From: Capitulum mitella
Taxonomy: Eukaryota > Arthropoda > Thecostraca > Pollicipedomorpha > Pollicipedidae
Direction of reading: 5' to 3'
Assembly (NCBI GenBank): GCA_030062745.1
Contig: CP099846.1
Coordinates: 5,084,001-5,148,000 of the forward strand
Length of the DNA: 64,000 bases
This document shows positions 1 to 13,716 of this stretch, one piece after another. The position numbers and the translations under genes were made by a program. Within the stretch, counting starts at the first letter, position 1; each line of letters opens with the position of its first letter. The notes under the pieces were generated by a model that worked only from the letters and a program-made list of their open reading frames with translations, ran no database searches and was not told where the DNA came from.

Positions 1-486
1 ACATTTATTACACCATTGGAAAGATGCACAGTGCTGCAAGTTATGTGCATAGCACCACTACATAGATAGATATGATCATTATTATATTGTGACCTGAGAG
101 CATGTGATATATTAATCAGGCAATGTCTTAGATCTGCATATACTATGAGTTGCTGTGAATAAGGTTCACAATATTTTTTTCCAGGACTGGTATCATATTA
201 CCTATTCCTAGGAGGAAAAATATTCCCCAAGCTGGAGAAGAAATGTTGAAAGTGATGACAATGACAACAAGGCATCATTATGTCAGATATTGATGTGTTC
301 TGTCTTAGCCATGTTGCATACACATACAGGAAAATATTTTCTGTCTGTTTTAGAACATGCATTTTGATTGGAAACCAATAACTTGATAGCTGGCAGAATG
401 AATTTTCATGCAATACCCTCATTTAATAACCTGATGATGGAAGTTTTTCAGATGTTGATTTAACACATTGTATTGTTTTATTTCAG
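1..486. other. AT-rich sequence upstream of first recognised POP4 exon
   Basis: No exon can be supported here. It ends in a good polypyrimidine tract and TTTCAG acceptor at 481-486 for the first recognised POP4 exon. A second acceptor-like site (pyrimidine run plus CCAG at 181-184) is followed by one open frame of about 100 bases, but the peptide is unrecognised and no donor is evident. The POP4 start codon must lie in this stretch or to the left of the window. Confidence 0.5.
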
Positions 487-3266
487 AGAGTTTGATCAGT
501 CTCTCAGTCACACTGGTAAATTGACAGACTTGCAAAAAAGAATTTGGAGAAGAATGGCAGAATTTATCAAGGCTTTCATCAGTGCACAGGTCCCAAGCAA
601 AGATGTCAAAGCTGCTGAGGAAAGCTTTTTGACAAAGGTGAGATTTTTCATTGTACACAGTACTTTGTATAATATTGACATACCATTGGCCATGTGATCC
701 CACAAATCATGCATAATAAAACATCACCATGCTTCAACTAATGTGTGATGTGATGATGATGAGTGAGGGATGGTTATTGTGGCAGCTTCCCACATAACTT
801 AAAAGTTGGGATGGTCCCCAAAGATTGACAGTGACATCATGAAAAGCAATTAAAAGGTCATTTGCACCCATAATTGAATTAGGTGTGTTCATGCCAGACA
901 ATTTATGGTAATTTATGCATGCTTCATGTATATGATGCATTGTTCTTAGCCTACTTTCTGCCTTTTCCATGTCCTGTAAATGGAATCATCTATATCACAA
1001 AATATGTTTCAAACTGAAAAAAATAAATTGTAGTTTGTGGTTTTAGGCATGTTTTATCATGAGCGTTATATCTCAGGCCTCCATCTTAATCATTTCAGTA
1101 TCATTTCCCACATATTTACTGCATCCTGTTCATCCATGCCCAAATGCCAGTTGCTGCATGACCTTGAATGGGCAGCACTGAAGGTCATGTGCTGATTTCT
1201 GTTTTTTTTTTCACAATTGGCACATGACCTTGATGGCCTTGGAGACTCAAGGTCAAATATTCTCAGAGGCCATCAAATTTGAGCAAAAGACTGGTGTCAT
1301 GTCATATTAGTAGGAAAGGGCAGATTCAGATCATGGGCTAAGGGTGGTGAGTTACTCCATCTGTGTGACTTAACTTACCCTTAAATGCTGATTTTGCTCC
1401 AGGTTTGTTGTTTGTTGTTTGTTGTCACTTTGTTTAACTTTTCCTAAAACACATTATTTTAAATTAAAAAAATGTATGTGTATAATGAACTAAATTAATA
1501 TAGTAGAAAATGTTTCAAAAACAGATAACGTTTTTGACATTTTTCACCCGAAAAGGGGGCTGAAGACATGTTGGCCCCATTTCCCCATGAAAGAGGCTTG
1601 CCATTGCTAGTGGATGACATCAATTGATAGTTTCTAATTCATTAAATTTGTTTTTGGTTCTAGGAATTCCCCAGAAGGGGAGATCCTAGAAATATCTGCC
1701 ATATTTTTCAGACTGAGAGAATTTGTTTCCCAGGGTGGAACCAGTGAACCAGTGTGGAGACCCTTTCATGTCCTACAACATCCCACAAAAGCATTTGGCA
1801 TCCAAGGCATGCTGCGGTCAAAAAGTCTCGAACGCAGCTTGCCGCAGTTTGGACAACGTATATAGAGAAGCCTTGATCAACATCGTGTTGACCTGAAATC
1901 CGAATATTTTTTTCTGTTCCTCGTTTTCTTCTTCTTCGTGATCCTCTTCTTCTTTCATGCATTCTTCCATATCCATATCTTCCATATTTCCATTCCAGTC
2001 TTCCATACTTGTTTTTAACTGACAAAAAAACGTTAATCTTGCAGAGCATAGTAATGTCCAAAAGGAAGCAGACAAAGAAACCCACACAGGTGAAACTGCG
2101 AAAAGGATCTCTGACAGCACGGACCAGGAGAGAACTGGGCTTCCACAAGCTTGGAAATACTGGACTCAAGTACAGTGACTACCTGCCTCTCAATGACCTA
2201 TGGTCACAGTATATGAGGACATATCTCAATCTAGACACCCTGCTTAAACAGGGGTGAGTACGATTCGCTGGCAGTTGTGGAATTTCGTGGAGATCTGTGC
2301 ATAAACACTCAATCGCGGTGACATAGCAAATGTTCGCAGTGGCAGCTGTCATGGTTAGAGATAGATTATATTATGTGTTGGGAATCCGTGCAATTATGGC
2401 ACATAAAATGTGCGCCATCTTTTCAGCGCTGCGCTTAGCATTTTTGTACGCCATCGAAAGTATCTCATTTATTAATGTTGGTCATCAACATGAAACAGTA
2501 GCGATTGCTTTGCGACCTCCATCGTAGACATGCGGGTGTGCTGGTGCTGTCCAGGGTGCCTGCTTTAGTCGGCAGTTGCGGGCCCCTCAGACGGCGTGGC
2601 CCCGGCTCCAGTGACTGTCATGCGTGTCGGCGAGACGGCGGACGTCGCGTTGTATCGGCGCCCGGGGCGGTTTGTGACCGTGCCATCGCTAACGGCGCGA
2701 ACCCGGGCGGCAGCTTCCGGGCGGAGCCGTGGGACGGCCGGACCGAGCACTGCCTGCTGCAGCTGTGTCGCGCCGACCTGCACGGCGCCCGCCTGCGCGT
2801 GCTGCGCTCCCGGTGCGCCTCTTACTGCGGCGCGGAGGGCGTGGTGCTGCTGGAGACGCGCGGCACGTTCCAGCTCATCACGCCGCAGGACCGCGTCAAA
2901 AGTCAGTGCCCGAGCTCCCCCCTGTCATCGTCACCGGCATGCGGTGTCCAGGACTCATGCTTGCAACGGCCGGAGAGAGAGATCAGAACATGTAATAAGC
3001 TGCGATCAGTCGGAACTGGTGGTACGCCCAATAGTTCATCGCGAAAATTCTCAGACGGTTGATTAAATGGGCCGTCACAATAGTAGTAATTTGTGCGACT
3101 GTTGTCCTCATACGACACTTCCTTTTCAGTTATACCGAAGCAGCACAGCATATTCGAGACGAGTCTGGAGGGATTCAAGGTCAGATTATTCGGAAACAAC
3201 CTTCTGACCCGACCTGTGGGTCGCGGAATGAAGAAGCTGAAAGCAAAGAAGACTATTGAATTGTGA
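487..3266 (+). CDS. POP4: Ribonuclease P/MRP protein subunit POP4 (Rpp29), 5' exon missing
   Basis: Protein subunit of nuclear RNase P and RNase MRP, which bind the catalytic RNA and process pre-tRNA 5' ends and pre-rRNA. Exons read as 487-637, 2045-2253, about 2714-2901 and 3130-3266 (TGA 3264-3266), with matching phases. Together they give about 227 residues against 220 in human POP4. Landmarks: MAEFIKAF helix in the first exon; basic linker and LTARTRREL then YLPLNDLWSQYM in the second; RADLHGARL, CASYCGAEGVVL and LITPQDRVK of the Sm-like UPF0086 barrel in the third; a barrel strand, FGNNLLTRP and the basic tail KKLKAKKTIEL in the last. Donors at 638 (GTGAGA), 2254 (GTGAGT) and 2902 (GTCAGT) are good. 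The acceptor before 2714 has a poor pyrimidine tract and was chosen because its phase fits, so that edge is the least sure. The first exon starts with the third base of a codon, so an upstream exon with the ATG is missing. The gene converges on PDE6D. Confidence 0.93.
638..2044 (+). other. POP4 intron (1.4 kb)
   Basis: Spliceosomal intron with GTGAGA donor and a TTGCAG acceptor preceded by a long pyrimidine-rich stretch (about 1918-2010, CTTCTT and CCATAT runs). It holds a cluster of monomeric nuclear-receptor motifs listed separately at 1159-1255. No other gene is seen in it. Confidence 0.85.
1159..1255. promoter_or_regulatory. Three exact FTZ-F1/ERR-type sites in POP4 intron
   Basis: The 9-mer TCAAGGTCA or its complement TGACCTTGA occurs exactly at 1159-1167, 1225-1233 and 1247-1255, with a near match (GAAGGTCAT) around 1180. 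This is the extended half-site bound by monomeric nuclear receptors of the FTZ-F1 and ERR classes. The motif is seen; binding is inferred. Confidence 0.4.
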
Positions 3267-5057
3267 AACGAGTTGGCCGATAGTCCTTCCCCAGATTCCA
3301 GTGTCGTTGTTGAGTTCGTGAGCCCTGCACTCTGTGCGCGGGCATGCGTGCCGAAAGCAGGGTGGCGTCTGGTTGATCTGTCGCATGGCATGTGCGTGAC
3401 GTATGAGATGCCCCACCGTTCTCAAACACTTCGTCTTTTGTCCTTTTTGCGGGATTCACATCGTTTTTGCGAAAATAGTGAGGAAAGTGTTCGTCGCGAA
3501 GTGGGCAGTTTTTTCTGCACACTGCGGAGTACCTGACTTCTTGCGAGCATCACGGGCAAAGAACTGCCGATTCGCCCTGCGGGGCACGGTATGTGAATGA
3601 ATCGATGCAGTATACATCAGTCATGTGGCAGCACCATATTGCTGGAGAGGGGGGGGGGTTGACTCGTAGCTTTAGGATGAGTGTCCCATTTCTGAACGTC
3701 GTCTGGGATACCCGTACTGGCACTGGTTCCGTTCCAGACAATCAAGCTGGTCGTGCGCGCCGAACACGCAGAGCTCCGACGGCATCACATTTATTTTGTA
3801 TGGTGACGTATCACATGGCATTTTTCTCACATCTAGATGAGCAGGTGCTGTAACATAATGCAACTCACAGGAGCATACAGAGAAAACACACAGTACTCCA
3901 TAATATCCGCCAAGAGGCGCCGCCAGCCGCGGCGCCCGTTCGGCTACAATAACCGAGACACAAACTCGCGTGAGTTCGCGAGTGCCACACCTCCCAGACA
4001 GACAACCGGCAGGCCGACTTAGACACGAACACGAGAGCCGCTGGACCGCAGGACGAGATCGGCCGGCAGACATGAACAATGACTGGCAGGGTGGGGTGAG
4101 CTGCGGTGAGGTGGGAGCGTGAGGAGGTGCGGAGGGGGAGGGGCGCGGCGTCGTGTCCGGCAGAGCACCGGCCGCGGCCTCCGATTGTCTGTCGACGATG
4201 GGACGGCCAGCGGGCGGCCCGGTGAACGACCGTGCTGCGTGTAAATGGGGCTTCGGGGCGCTCCCACCGGATGGTCATACGGCGCCCGATGAACGTCCGT
4301 GTTCGGGCGGGGGACGGGGACGGGGACGGGGACGGGGACGGTGCCTCGCCGCCCCTGGGTCGCGGATCACGGGCCGGCGAGCGGAGCCGCGGGCCGGAAC
4401 TGAGTCCTCTCCGCGGGACGCCAGCCGCCAACAGCGCAGTGCTTAACGCGGCCCCCGATAGGCGAGCGCTGAGGGAGCATGTTCCGCCCTAAAAGTCGAA
4501 CTGGTAGTATCGGCCGTAAAATGGAAAGTGACACGGGTTAACTGCTGAAATTAATGAACACGGCAACTGTCTCTTTGTACGTATCGTCGCTCCTCAGACA
4601 AAAAATAGTACTGGTCCATTTGTACAACATGGCAAAAAAGCAAATCAAATACAGATTTCTCAAAGAGCAAACGCGAGACATTGTGACCGGCTGCCCACAG
4701 AAAAGACGAACTTTGGTCATCAGGATAGAAGCAGTCTGTCGCAATCTTCCCTGTCTCCCTGTTTCGGCGTCTCAGTTTGGACAAGCGACAGCTCGTTTCG
4801 ACACACTAAACAACGGCGATCGTGAGCCACTGGCGTCAACAGGTGAATATGGACTGCGATAGACGCGCTGGGTTGGCCTGGACGCAAGCGTGATCGAGTG
4901 GTGCGGAGCTTGTGCGCTCGTGTCTCGCCATCCGCGGCAGTCGAGTAAGCTCGGCAGAGCGCCGGACCAGCTCGGAGGGGGCCCATTCACCCCTATGATG
5001 GTTTCGAGCGTGCTCTCTTCACCACATGGATAAGGGGATTCAATCGGGCTGACATAG
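3267..5057. other. Convergent intergenic region POP4/PDE6D
   Basis: Between the two stop codons no further exon is recognisable. About 3900-4500 is CpG-rich with a G-tract repeat (separate entry). Open frames there run on both strands through GC-rich DNA and look accidental. Clear AATAAA polyadenylation signals were not found close to either stop. Confidence 0.5.
4307..4341 (+). repeat. GGGGAC tandem repeat, G-quadruplex candidate
   Basis: Five consecutive GGGGAC hexamers after a GGCGG lead. At least five runs of four or more G separated by AC fit the classic quadruplex pattern. It lies in a CpG-rich stretch downstream of POP4. Confidence 0.8.
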
Positions 5058-5230
5058 GCTCTCCACGACAGACGGTGCAGAAGTCTCCACCACGTACAGT
5101 GCAGAGGGCGCTATCTCCACCACAGATGTTGCAGAGGGCGCCTTTTCTAGCAGACAGCGCAGAGGGCACCATCTCCACATCCGATACTGCAGAAAGCGTC
5201 CTCTCCACGGCAGGAGGAATGGGGGGCCCC
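5058..5230. repeat. Degenerate minisatellite, about 33-36 bp unit
   Basis: About five imperfect copies of a unit built around TGCAGAGGGCGC followed by ATCTCCACCACAGA, ending about 140 bp from the PDE6D stop codon (downstream of that gene). Unit lengths vary, so it is old. Confidence 0.7.
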
Positions 5231-5368
5231 TTCCCGCCACGGACGGCACGAAGGGGACTGCCCTCCCGGCAGACGACACGGTGCCCTGAACATCACAATG
5301 AGTGCGCCCGTTGAGGTTCCGATGGAGTGGCCTGATGACTAACGACCCGGCCGGGATCACGGCGAGTT

Positions 5369-8358
<2,990 letters not shown>

Positions 8359-9565
8359 TGCTGCAGGCTGGAAAGAATAAAGCACATTTGAGCTGCATCT
8401 TGTTCAAAGCAATCAGCACATGAAATAATGTAATGCCACTGTCACCATTCATCAGCCACTCTTTGATATGAATGACCTATACTTTATAGGGTAGAATGGG
8501 GCAATATTAGTACAAGGGCTAAAATAAGTATGATGTGAATAAGCCAAATTTTATAAAATAAAATCTAAATATACATCTTTTAAAGACTCATCAAATTCAC
8601 ATGCTCATTAACACCTTTTAGCTGTGGTGTTTACTGAATCTCCACTAGACAACATTCAGCATTTATGAGCAAAAAGAAAGTTACATCACAAAACCTTTTT
8701 GTGTATATTTTACCATCCCTCCCAAAACCAGTTTAGAAAGATCAGAAATTAATCAATGAACTGGCTCTTTTCATGCAAGTAAACGCAGTCATCCTGGAGC
8801 TTATTCATTGCATTGGTGTGTGATGCATTGTAATGGGGTGAAATAAGTATACATTTTACCCCATTGCAAACCAGTGGGATGAAATGGTTTAAATTTCTTT
8901 CCTGTCCTGGCCTGGGTTCCTCCTGAGCACTCAATTTGTGTACACACTCCCATATCCTCTTATGAATGAGAAGTAACCAGTGATGTTCAAAAGAAAAACC
9001 TCAACTGTGTTTTCAGTTGAAATTTGGATGCGTTCCTTCAGTATTTCCTTATATGCATCTTGGCTGAATAAAATGCATCTAAGAATTTCATGCCAAGACT
9101 AAAAGAAAAGTGCTCAGCTCATTTCTGACACCATCAGGAAAATGAGGAGTGTGCAGTTTTGACACAATTTAGGAGTGAATGCAACATACCCATTTTGCCC
9201 CTCAATGGGGTACTCAATACTCAGACTGTTCTTTTTATGTTGGCTAAGCATAATCAGAACACCAAAATATCTTGCCAAAAACATACTTATCCAGATGAAA
9301 GGATACTCACTTGCCCTGATGGCATCACACACCTGCTCTGAAATCATGCATGAATGAAGGAATACACACTTGAAATAACAATAATCCTCATATTACCCAA
9401 CCATACCCTATTAGGCACAGCTTACACATCTCCTGGGTGTCTTTCCAAAACAGAATGGACCTTCCTTCAAAGAGACATGTATCAACCAACAGCTTAATTT
9501 CATGTTGTGAAGTCTGTGAGCCTTCCTTTTCCTATTTTGGTCAGTAAAATGTAGTAATGAAGGTA

Positions 9566-10197
9566 ACAGGCAGGCATCAACTCACCTTTCCGGCTCGTCA
9601 CCTGCAACAGTGTCACCATAGATGGTGGCTGTGAAACTACAGGATTTGTAGACTTGTTTTCCACACTAACCTGCCCGGATGCATGGACTGGGGCATTCTG
9701 CCATCTTCAGTAGACTGGGGTAAAGGATACTAGAGGCCACAGGCTGATAGGTGCGACCACACTTAGCTCTGTCCAGCAGAGGTCAGGCTGCTTTAAGCAT
9801 AGTGTTAGGTTGTGTCTTAATAGGAACCATGTGCTGGGCTGGCCTTATAATATGTATAGAAGTATATATAAAGTAATTGTATGTATATATACACACAAAG
9901 TACTGTAAGTCTAACCCTGCACAGTTCCAGTGTCCTATAGTTTATTCAGTTTTTTGGCAGCATGAAATTTTATGATTTGCTTGAGATAATGTATGTTTGC
10001 CCTATTCCCCTCTTTACACACCAGTGATATGCAACCAAGATTTTAACTCACCATGGCATGCAAAAATTCAATGCTGTGTTATTCTCAGGGATGGACAAAA
10101 ACTTTCAAGGATATGCTAACATGGAAGTTTCACCCCCCAGGGCACCACTGTTGCAGGTGATGGTTGATTAGTGTGAGTTGATGCCTGCCTGACCATT
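9566..10197. mobile_element. Non-autonomous TIR element, copy 1
   Basis: Begins with AGGCAGGCATCAACTCACC (about 9568-9586) and ends with the inverted form GTGAGTTGATGCCTGCCT (about 10173-10190). A second copy at 23143-24131 has the same termini. The interior shares blocks with that copy (ACTAGAGGCCACAGGCTGATA, near 9731) but no coding capacity is seen. The superfamily is not recognised. Confidence 0.7.
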
Positions 10198-10999
10198 AAT
10201 GTAGTTAAGTGGGGTTACCTAGGGCATGGTTAGCAATGGAATACCAATGTCCCTCCACACAGGTATGTGATACACAGCAGGAAAATTGATGGTACTTTCC
10301 TCTCATGTTTACCAAATCAATGTTCCTGCTTTTGTAATTAACAGTTATTCCAAGAATGCATTTAAATTGCACAAATTGCTTCAATTATTATCTGCAGCTC
10401 AAAATATCACAAAAACCTGACTTTTGCTGTTGTTCAAGCCTATTCAGGTAAGAAAAATTTGACTGTGAGATGTCCAACAGGCACATGCAACAAAAACAGG
10501 CTGGGCAGTAAAAATATATCAAGCCCGATCAAGTTAATAATGGGGCATTCATCCAGTAACCTCGATGTGCAATGAAATTTGTTCACACCCAAGTGTACTG
10601 AAAATACATGACATAACTGAACATCCAGATATATCAAACAAAATTCCAGTACAGCACAACTCCTAAAAGCTGCACTAACACACAATGTATAGAAAATGCC
10701 CACCTTCGCATCCACTACCACACACCTTCGATCACCTGTGACGTTATCGATCACGGCAGCACGTCCAGGTGTGTTTACAACACAACCATGGCGCTCATTC
10801 GTCGAGACCTCCAGAGTTGGCAACTACATACTCGACAAAAGCAATCTCCGGACCTGTGTTCGGAAAGTAAGTCATCGCTCTCCAAGTTAACATATTGTTT
10901 CAAAATTGGGGAGCAAGGTCGCCTTTTAGACCGAAGTAACAGAAACGTGCTGCAAGACACAGACTAGAGATAAATAGTAGCCTTGTAAAAGATGTTCCC

Positions 11000-11058
11000 C
11001 ATTTTATGAACGCAGCCCGATGCGTGGTTAACACACATTGGGCTGCGTTCATAAAATG
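11000..11058. repeat. Perfect 19-bp inverted repeat with 21-bp loop
   Basis: CATTTTATGAACGCAGCCC at 11000-11018 is exactly reversed and complemented at 11040-11058. The loop (11019-11039) contains GGTTAACACA and is itself partly symmetrical around GTTAAC. Stem symmetry stops abruptly at both ends. It could be a tiny foldback element, a structured RNA, or a recently formed palindrome. Confidence 0.9.
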
Positions 11059-11854
11059 ATGACACCTAACAATTGTTACGATTTATTACCGTTACGGTTC
11101 TCAGGTTACTACGTTTGCCTCGTCGCCTGTTGAGATACTGCGTTTGAAAAAAGATTCAAATGTAACATACATTTTATGCCCAGATTCCGTGCGTGTATGC
11201 GCGACTTGTCAACATTAACTGGAATTTTTAAGGAAATGTCAGAAATTGTATTGAACTATAACTACTGCGCTTAAGGCTGCAGCAAACCGCTCCACAATTT
11301 ACGTGAGATTTCCATATTCCCATGCATGAAGCATGATGAGCAATGCGGCATGCCACAAGAGCATGCTATTGCTTTTCCAGCATGTCTTTTTCGTGCTCTT
11401 GTACTCTTGTCAGTAAAACTTTTGGGGCGATGTCATTGTCACTCGCTGACGTTGACTTCAACGACACTCGAAAAACCTGTTTTACGTTTTGGATTTTTGG
11501 GCGCCCAATGCTACCTGTCGCTAAGTGGTTCAGTCGTCAGACAGGAAAATGCCTTTGGTCTTCAGAGTCGGGACGTCTTCAGCGGACCTCGCTTGCAGAC
11601 GCATTGCCTCTACTTGCACTGCCATGGTACGATATCCTTATCAGACGTATACTAACTGCAGGCAATCGTAACTTTCACCCGGGCCAAGAGGGTATCTTAA
11701 TATTTCCAGGCATTATTTCCCTACTGCAAGCTCTCAAGCACAGCCCTGAAACAATGCCTGTTGCAAACAATCACGACAAGGTCCATCAATACTAATGCAT
11801 TTAACTTCCTCATTGGTCAGAGCCGGAGCACATTCGACCACTGGGGCCGTAATA

Positions 11855-13073
11855 TTAACCCACCCCCGACTGGCGGGCAGTCGACCGCCCCCCCCCCCGA
11901 GGTTTTTCTGAGATTGCAAGAGAACGAAGAAACACAGAGCCACGAAACTTTATGTACCTTTTGCTTTATCATTTTTACACCTTATGTCAAAGTTTTTACC
12001 CCAGGTCAGGTCAGGTGCTTGACCTAGGTCAGGTCAGACGGACCTATGTCTAAAAAAGTTTAGCGCCCTCTAACTTTTTCGCAAAACAAGGCATCACAAC
12101 AATACTTTCAGTGATTAGTGATCTTAATAGATGCAACAAATCTGCTGTCAGTTTTTTTCGGAATTTTCCGAGTCATTGATCTAAGGTCAAGCCCATTTTT
12201 AACACATGTCGTCGTTTTTTCGGGAATTGACGGAATATTTCATAACATTTTTAGCGTGGAGTGACGCAGACATCTAGTTGCCGTCATTGGGCAAAGTATC
12301 AATGACTTCCAGCCATTGACCTGAGGTCTGGTCACGAATATCTGTAGTGAGCCAAAATGTACCAACGTCAAAATCAGCGATGAATAACTCAGAATGGGTA
12401 GAAAATGCAGAACTGGCTTGCACCGGCGGAAGTAATACCAGGAACCTTAGTTTGACAAAACTGCATATTTTGGAAATAAACAGGCTGTCGCGCATGAAGC
12501 TCCGCCAATTTTGTAGATTGGTAACTAATGAGTTTTCCCCAAATTTAAGCATGAGAAACCACCACAAGAACCACTAAGATCAATCAAATCTACATGGATG
12601 GGCTATTGTCGCGAAAATAAAGGAACGCTAAAATAAGTTCCCGTTAATTTCTTATTGCGTACGGCTGCAGCGCACGCCGACAGCCGACACGAAAATTGCC
12701 GTGTCTTTAACTCAACGTTTCGGCGTATATATCGAACAAATCTGGGAAATTAGACGTGTGTTCGCATCCATGGACCTTTATTTGTGCGTTGGTGCCTTTA
12801 CCTATGCGTTATTAGTCACAGCCCTTGAGATTCAGGCCATTTCTCAGTCTCATGCAGTTGGCTATGAGAAAACATATATAGGACTCAAATTGCCTACATA
12901 TTATCTAAAACTAAAAAATGAGACCAGTTCCGAGCTCTACTCGTCACAAGCTTTCCAACGGTGCTTATTTTTATCGTGCGACCAACCGTTCGTGAGTTAG
13001 AGGGGGGGGGCGACCAACTGCACCCCCCAGTTGGGCATGATCGTAACGGACCGACGGTCGTGCGCGGGGTAAA
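11855..13073 (+). mobile_element. TTAA-flanked MITE-like element, copy 1
   Basis: Starts TTAACCCACCCCCGACTGG and ends as an inverted, G-rich terminus (GCGCGGGGTAAA). Clearly homologous along its length to 31153-32389: shared blocks include AGGTTTTTCTG, the AAAAAGTTTAGCGCCCTC block, TTAACTCAACGTTTCGGCG and CGTGAGTTAGAGGGGGG. TTAA target and CCC ends are the hallmark of piggyBac-like elements, hence a non-autonomous piggyBac-like MITE is the best guess. It carries AGGTCA half-site clusters near 12003-12036. It lies downstream of HDAC1; the open frame at 12701-13000 is shared by the other copy only in part and is not considered coding. Confidence 0.75.
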
Positions 13074-13460
13074 TTTTGGTCACAAAGGTTATCCATTTTT
13101 CGCCACATCACGCAGACTGAGTCTAAACTTAGATTTTCAGCATCACTTTATTGTTCACATGGGATACGACACGATCAGCTACTGACGTAACTTTGACGAT
13201 GCGAGCTTCTGAAGTCATGAGGTGAAAGATGAGAATGTTCATATCCCCTTTCGCGATGCGTGCCAGTGTACAAATATGACAAGTGACCCAACTATTCTAG
13301 CTCTTGTTTCGGGCGATGTTTTAATTTAGCAACAAACACGGCGAAACAATACAAAAGTACCTCAATCCGATCTAGAGTCCATCATTACCTTGCAGGCGGG
13401 CATACGACCAGCCACCGCGCACAAAACTCGGCATCCAGTCAGACCACTTCCAGACCACTT

Positions 13461-13674
13461 CACTTCCGCCGCTCAAGACAAACGCACAGTAAACCTACTC
13501 CCGCCGGCGACCGGCCGAGCCGGGCGGCAACCAATGGCCGCCGACCGTCGGCCGCGCTCGACCAATCAGCGCGCCGGTCGGCGGCAGCCGGCCTCTCGGC
13601 CGGAGAGTGGAAAAAACGCTGCACGTACAAAACGGCCGGCAGCCGGGACGTCGGGCCTGCGCCCAGATGGCGGC
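13461..13674 (+). promoter_or_regulatory. Promoter-like motif cluster at the 3' end of HDAC1
   Basis: Within 215 bp stand an ETS-type CACTTCCG (13461-13468), two CCAAT boxes (13531-13535 and 13562-13566) and AGATGGCGGC (13665-13674), close to the YY1 consensus. The order and spacing resemble a housekeeping promoter pointing right, that is antisense to HDAC1, whose stop codon is at 13717-13719. No sense gene for it was found. Function is inferred. Confidence 0.35.
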
Positions 13675-13716
13675 GGCCCGGCGGAGCGGACGCCGGAGAC
13701 GGGCCGGCTGGGCGCC

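Larger units (their letters stand above)
8372..11854. other. Region upstream of PDE6D, no gene seen
   Basis: AT-rich sequence probably holding the PDE6D 5'UTR intron and promoter, though neither could be placed. It contains a TIR element (about 9566-10197) and a perfect hairpin (11000-11058). Open frames at 10440-10960 and 11326-11795 resemble nothing and lack exon signals. A short minus-strand piece near 9306-9334 sits between TTTCAG and GTGAGT but is too small to assign. Confidence 0.4.

Noticed and set aside
12701-13000. 99-codon frame inside the TTAA element, partly shared with copy 2
   Set aside because: Copies 2 and 3 carry indels and stops in the corresponding region, and no transposase motif is present.
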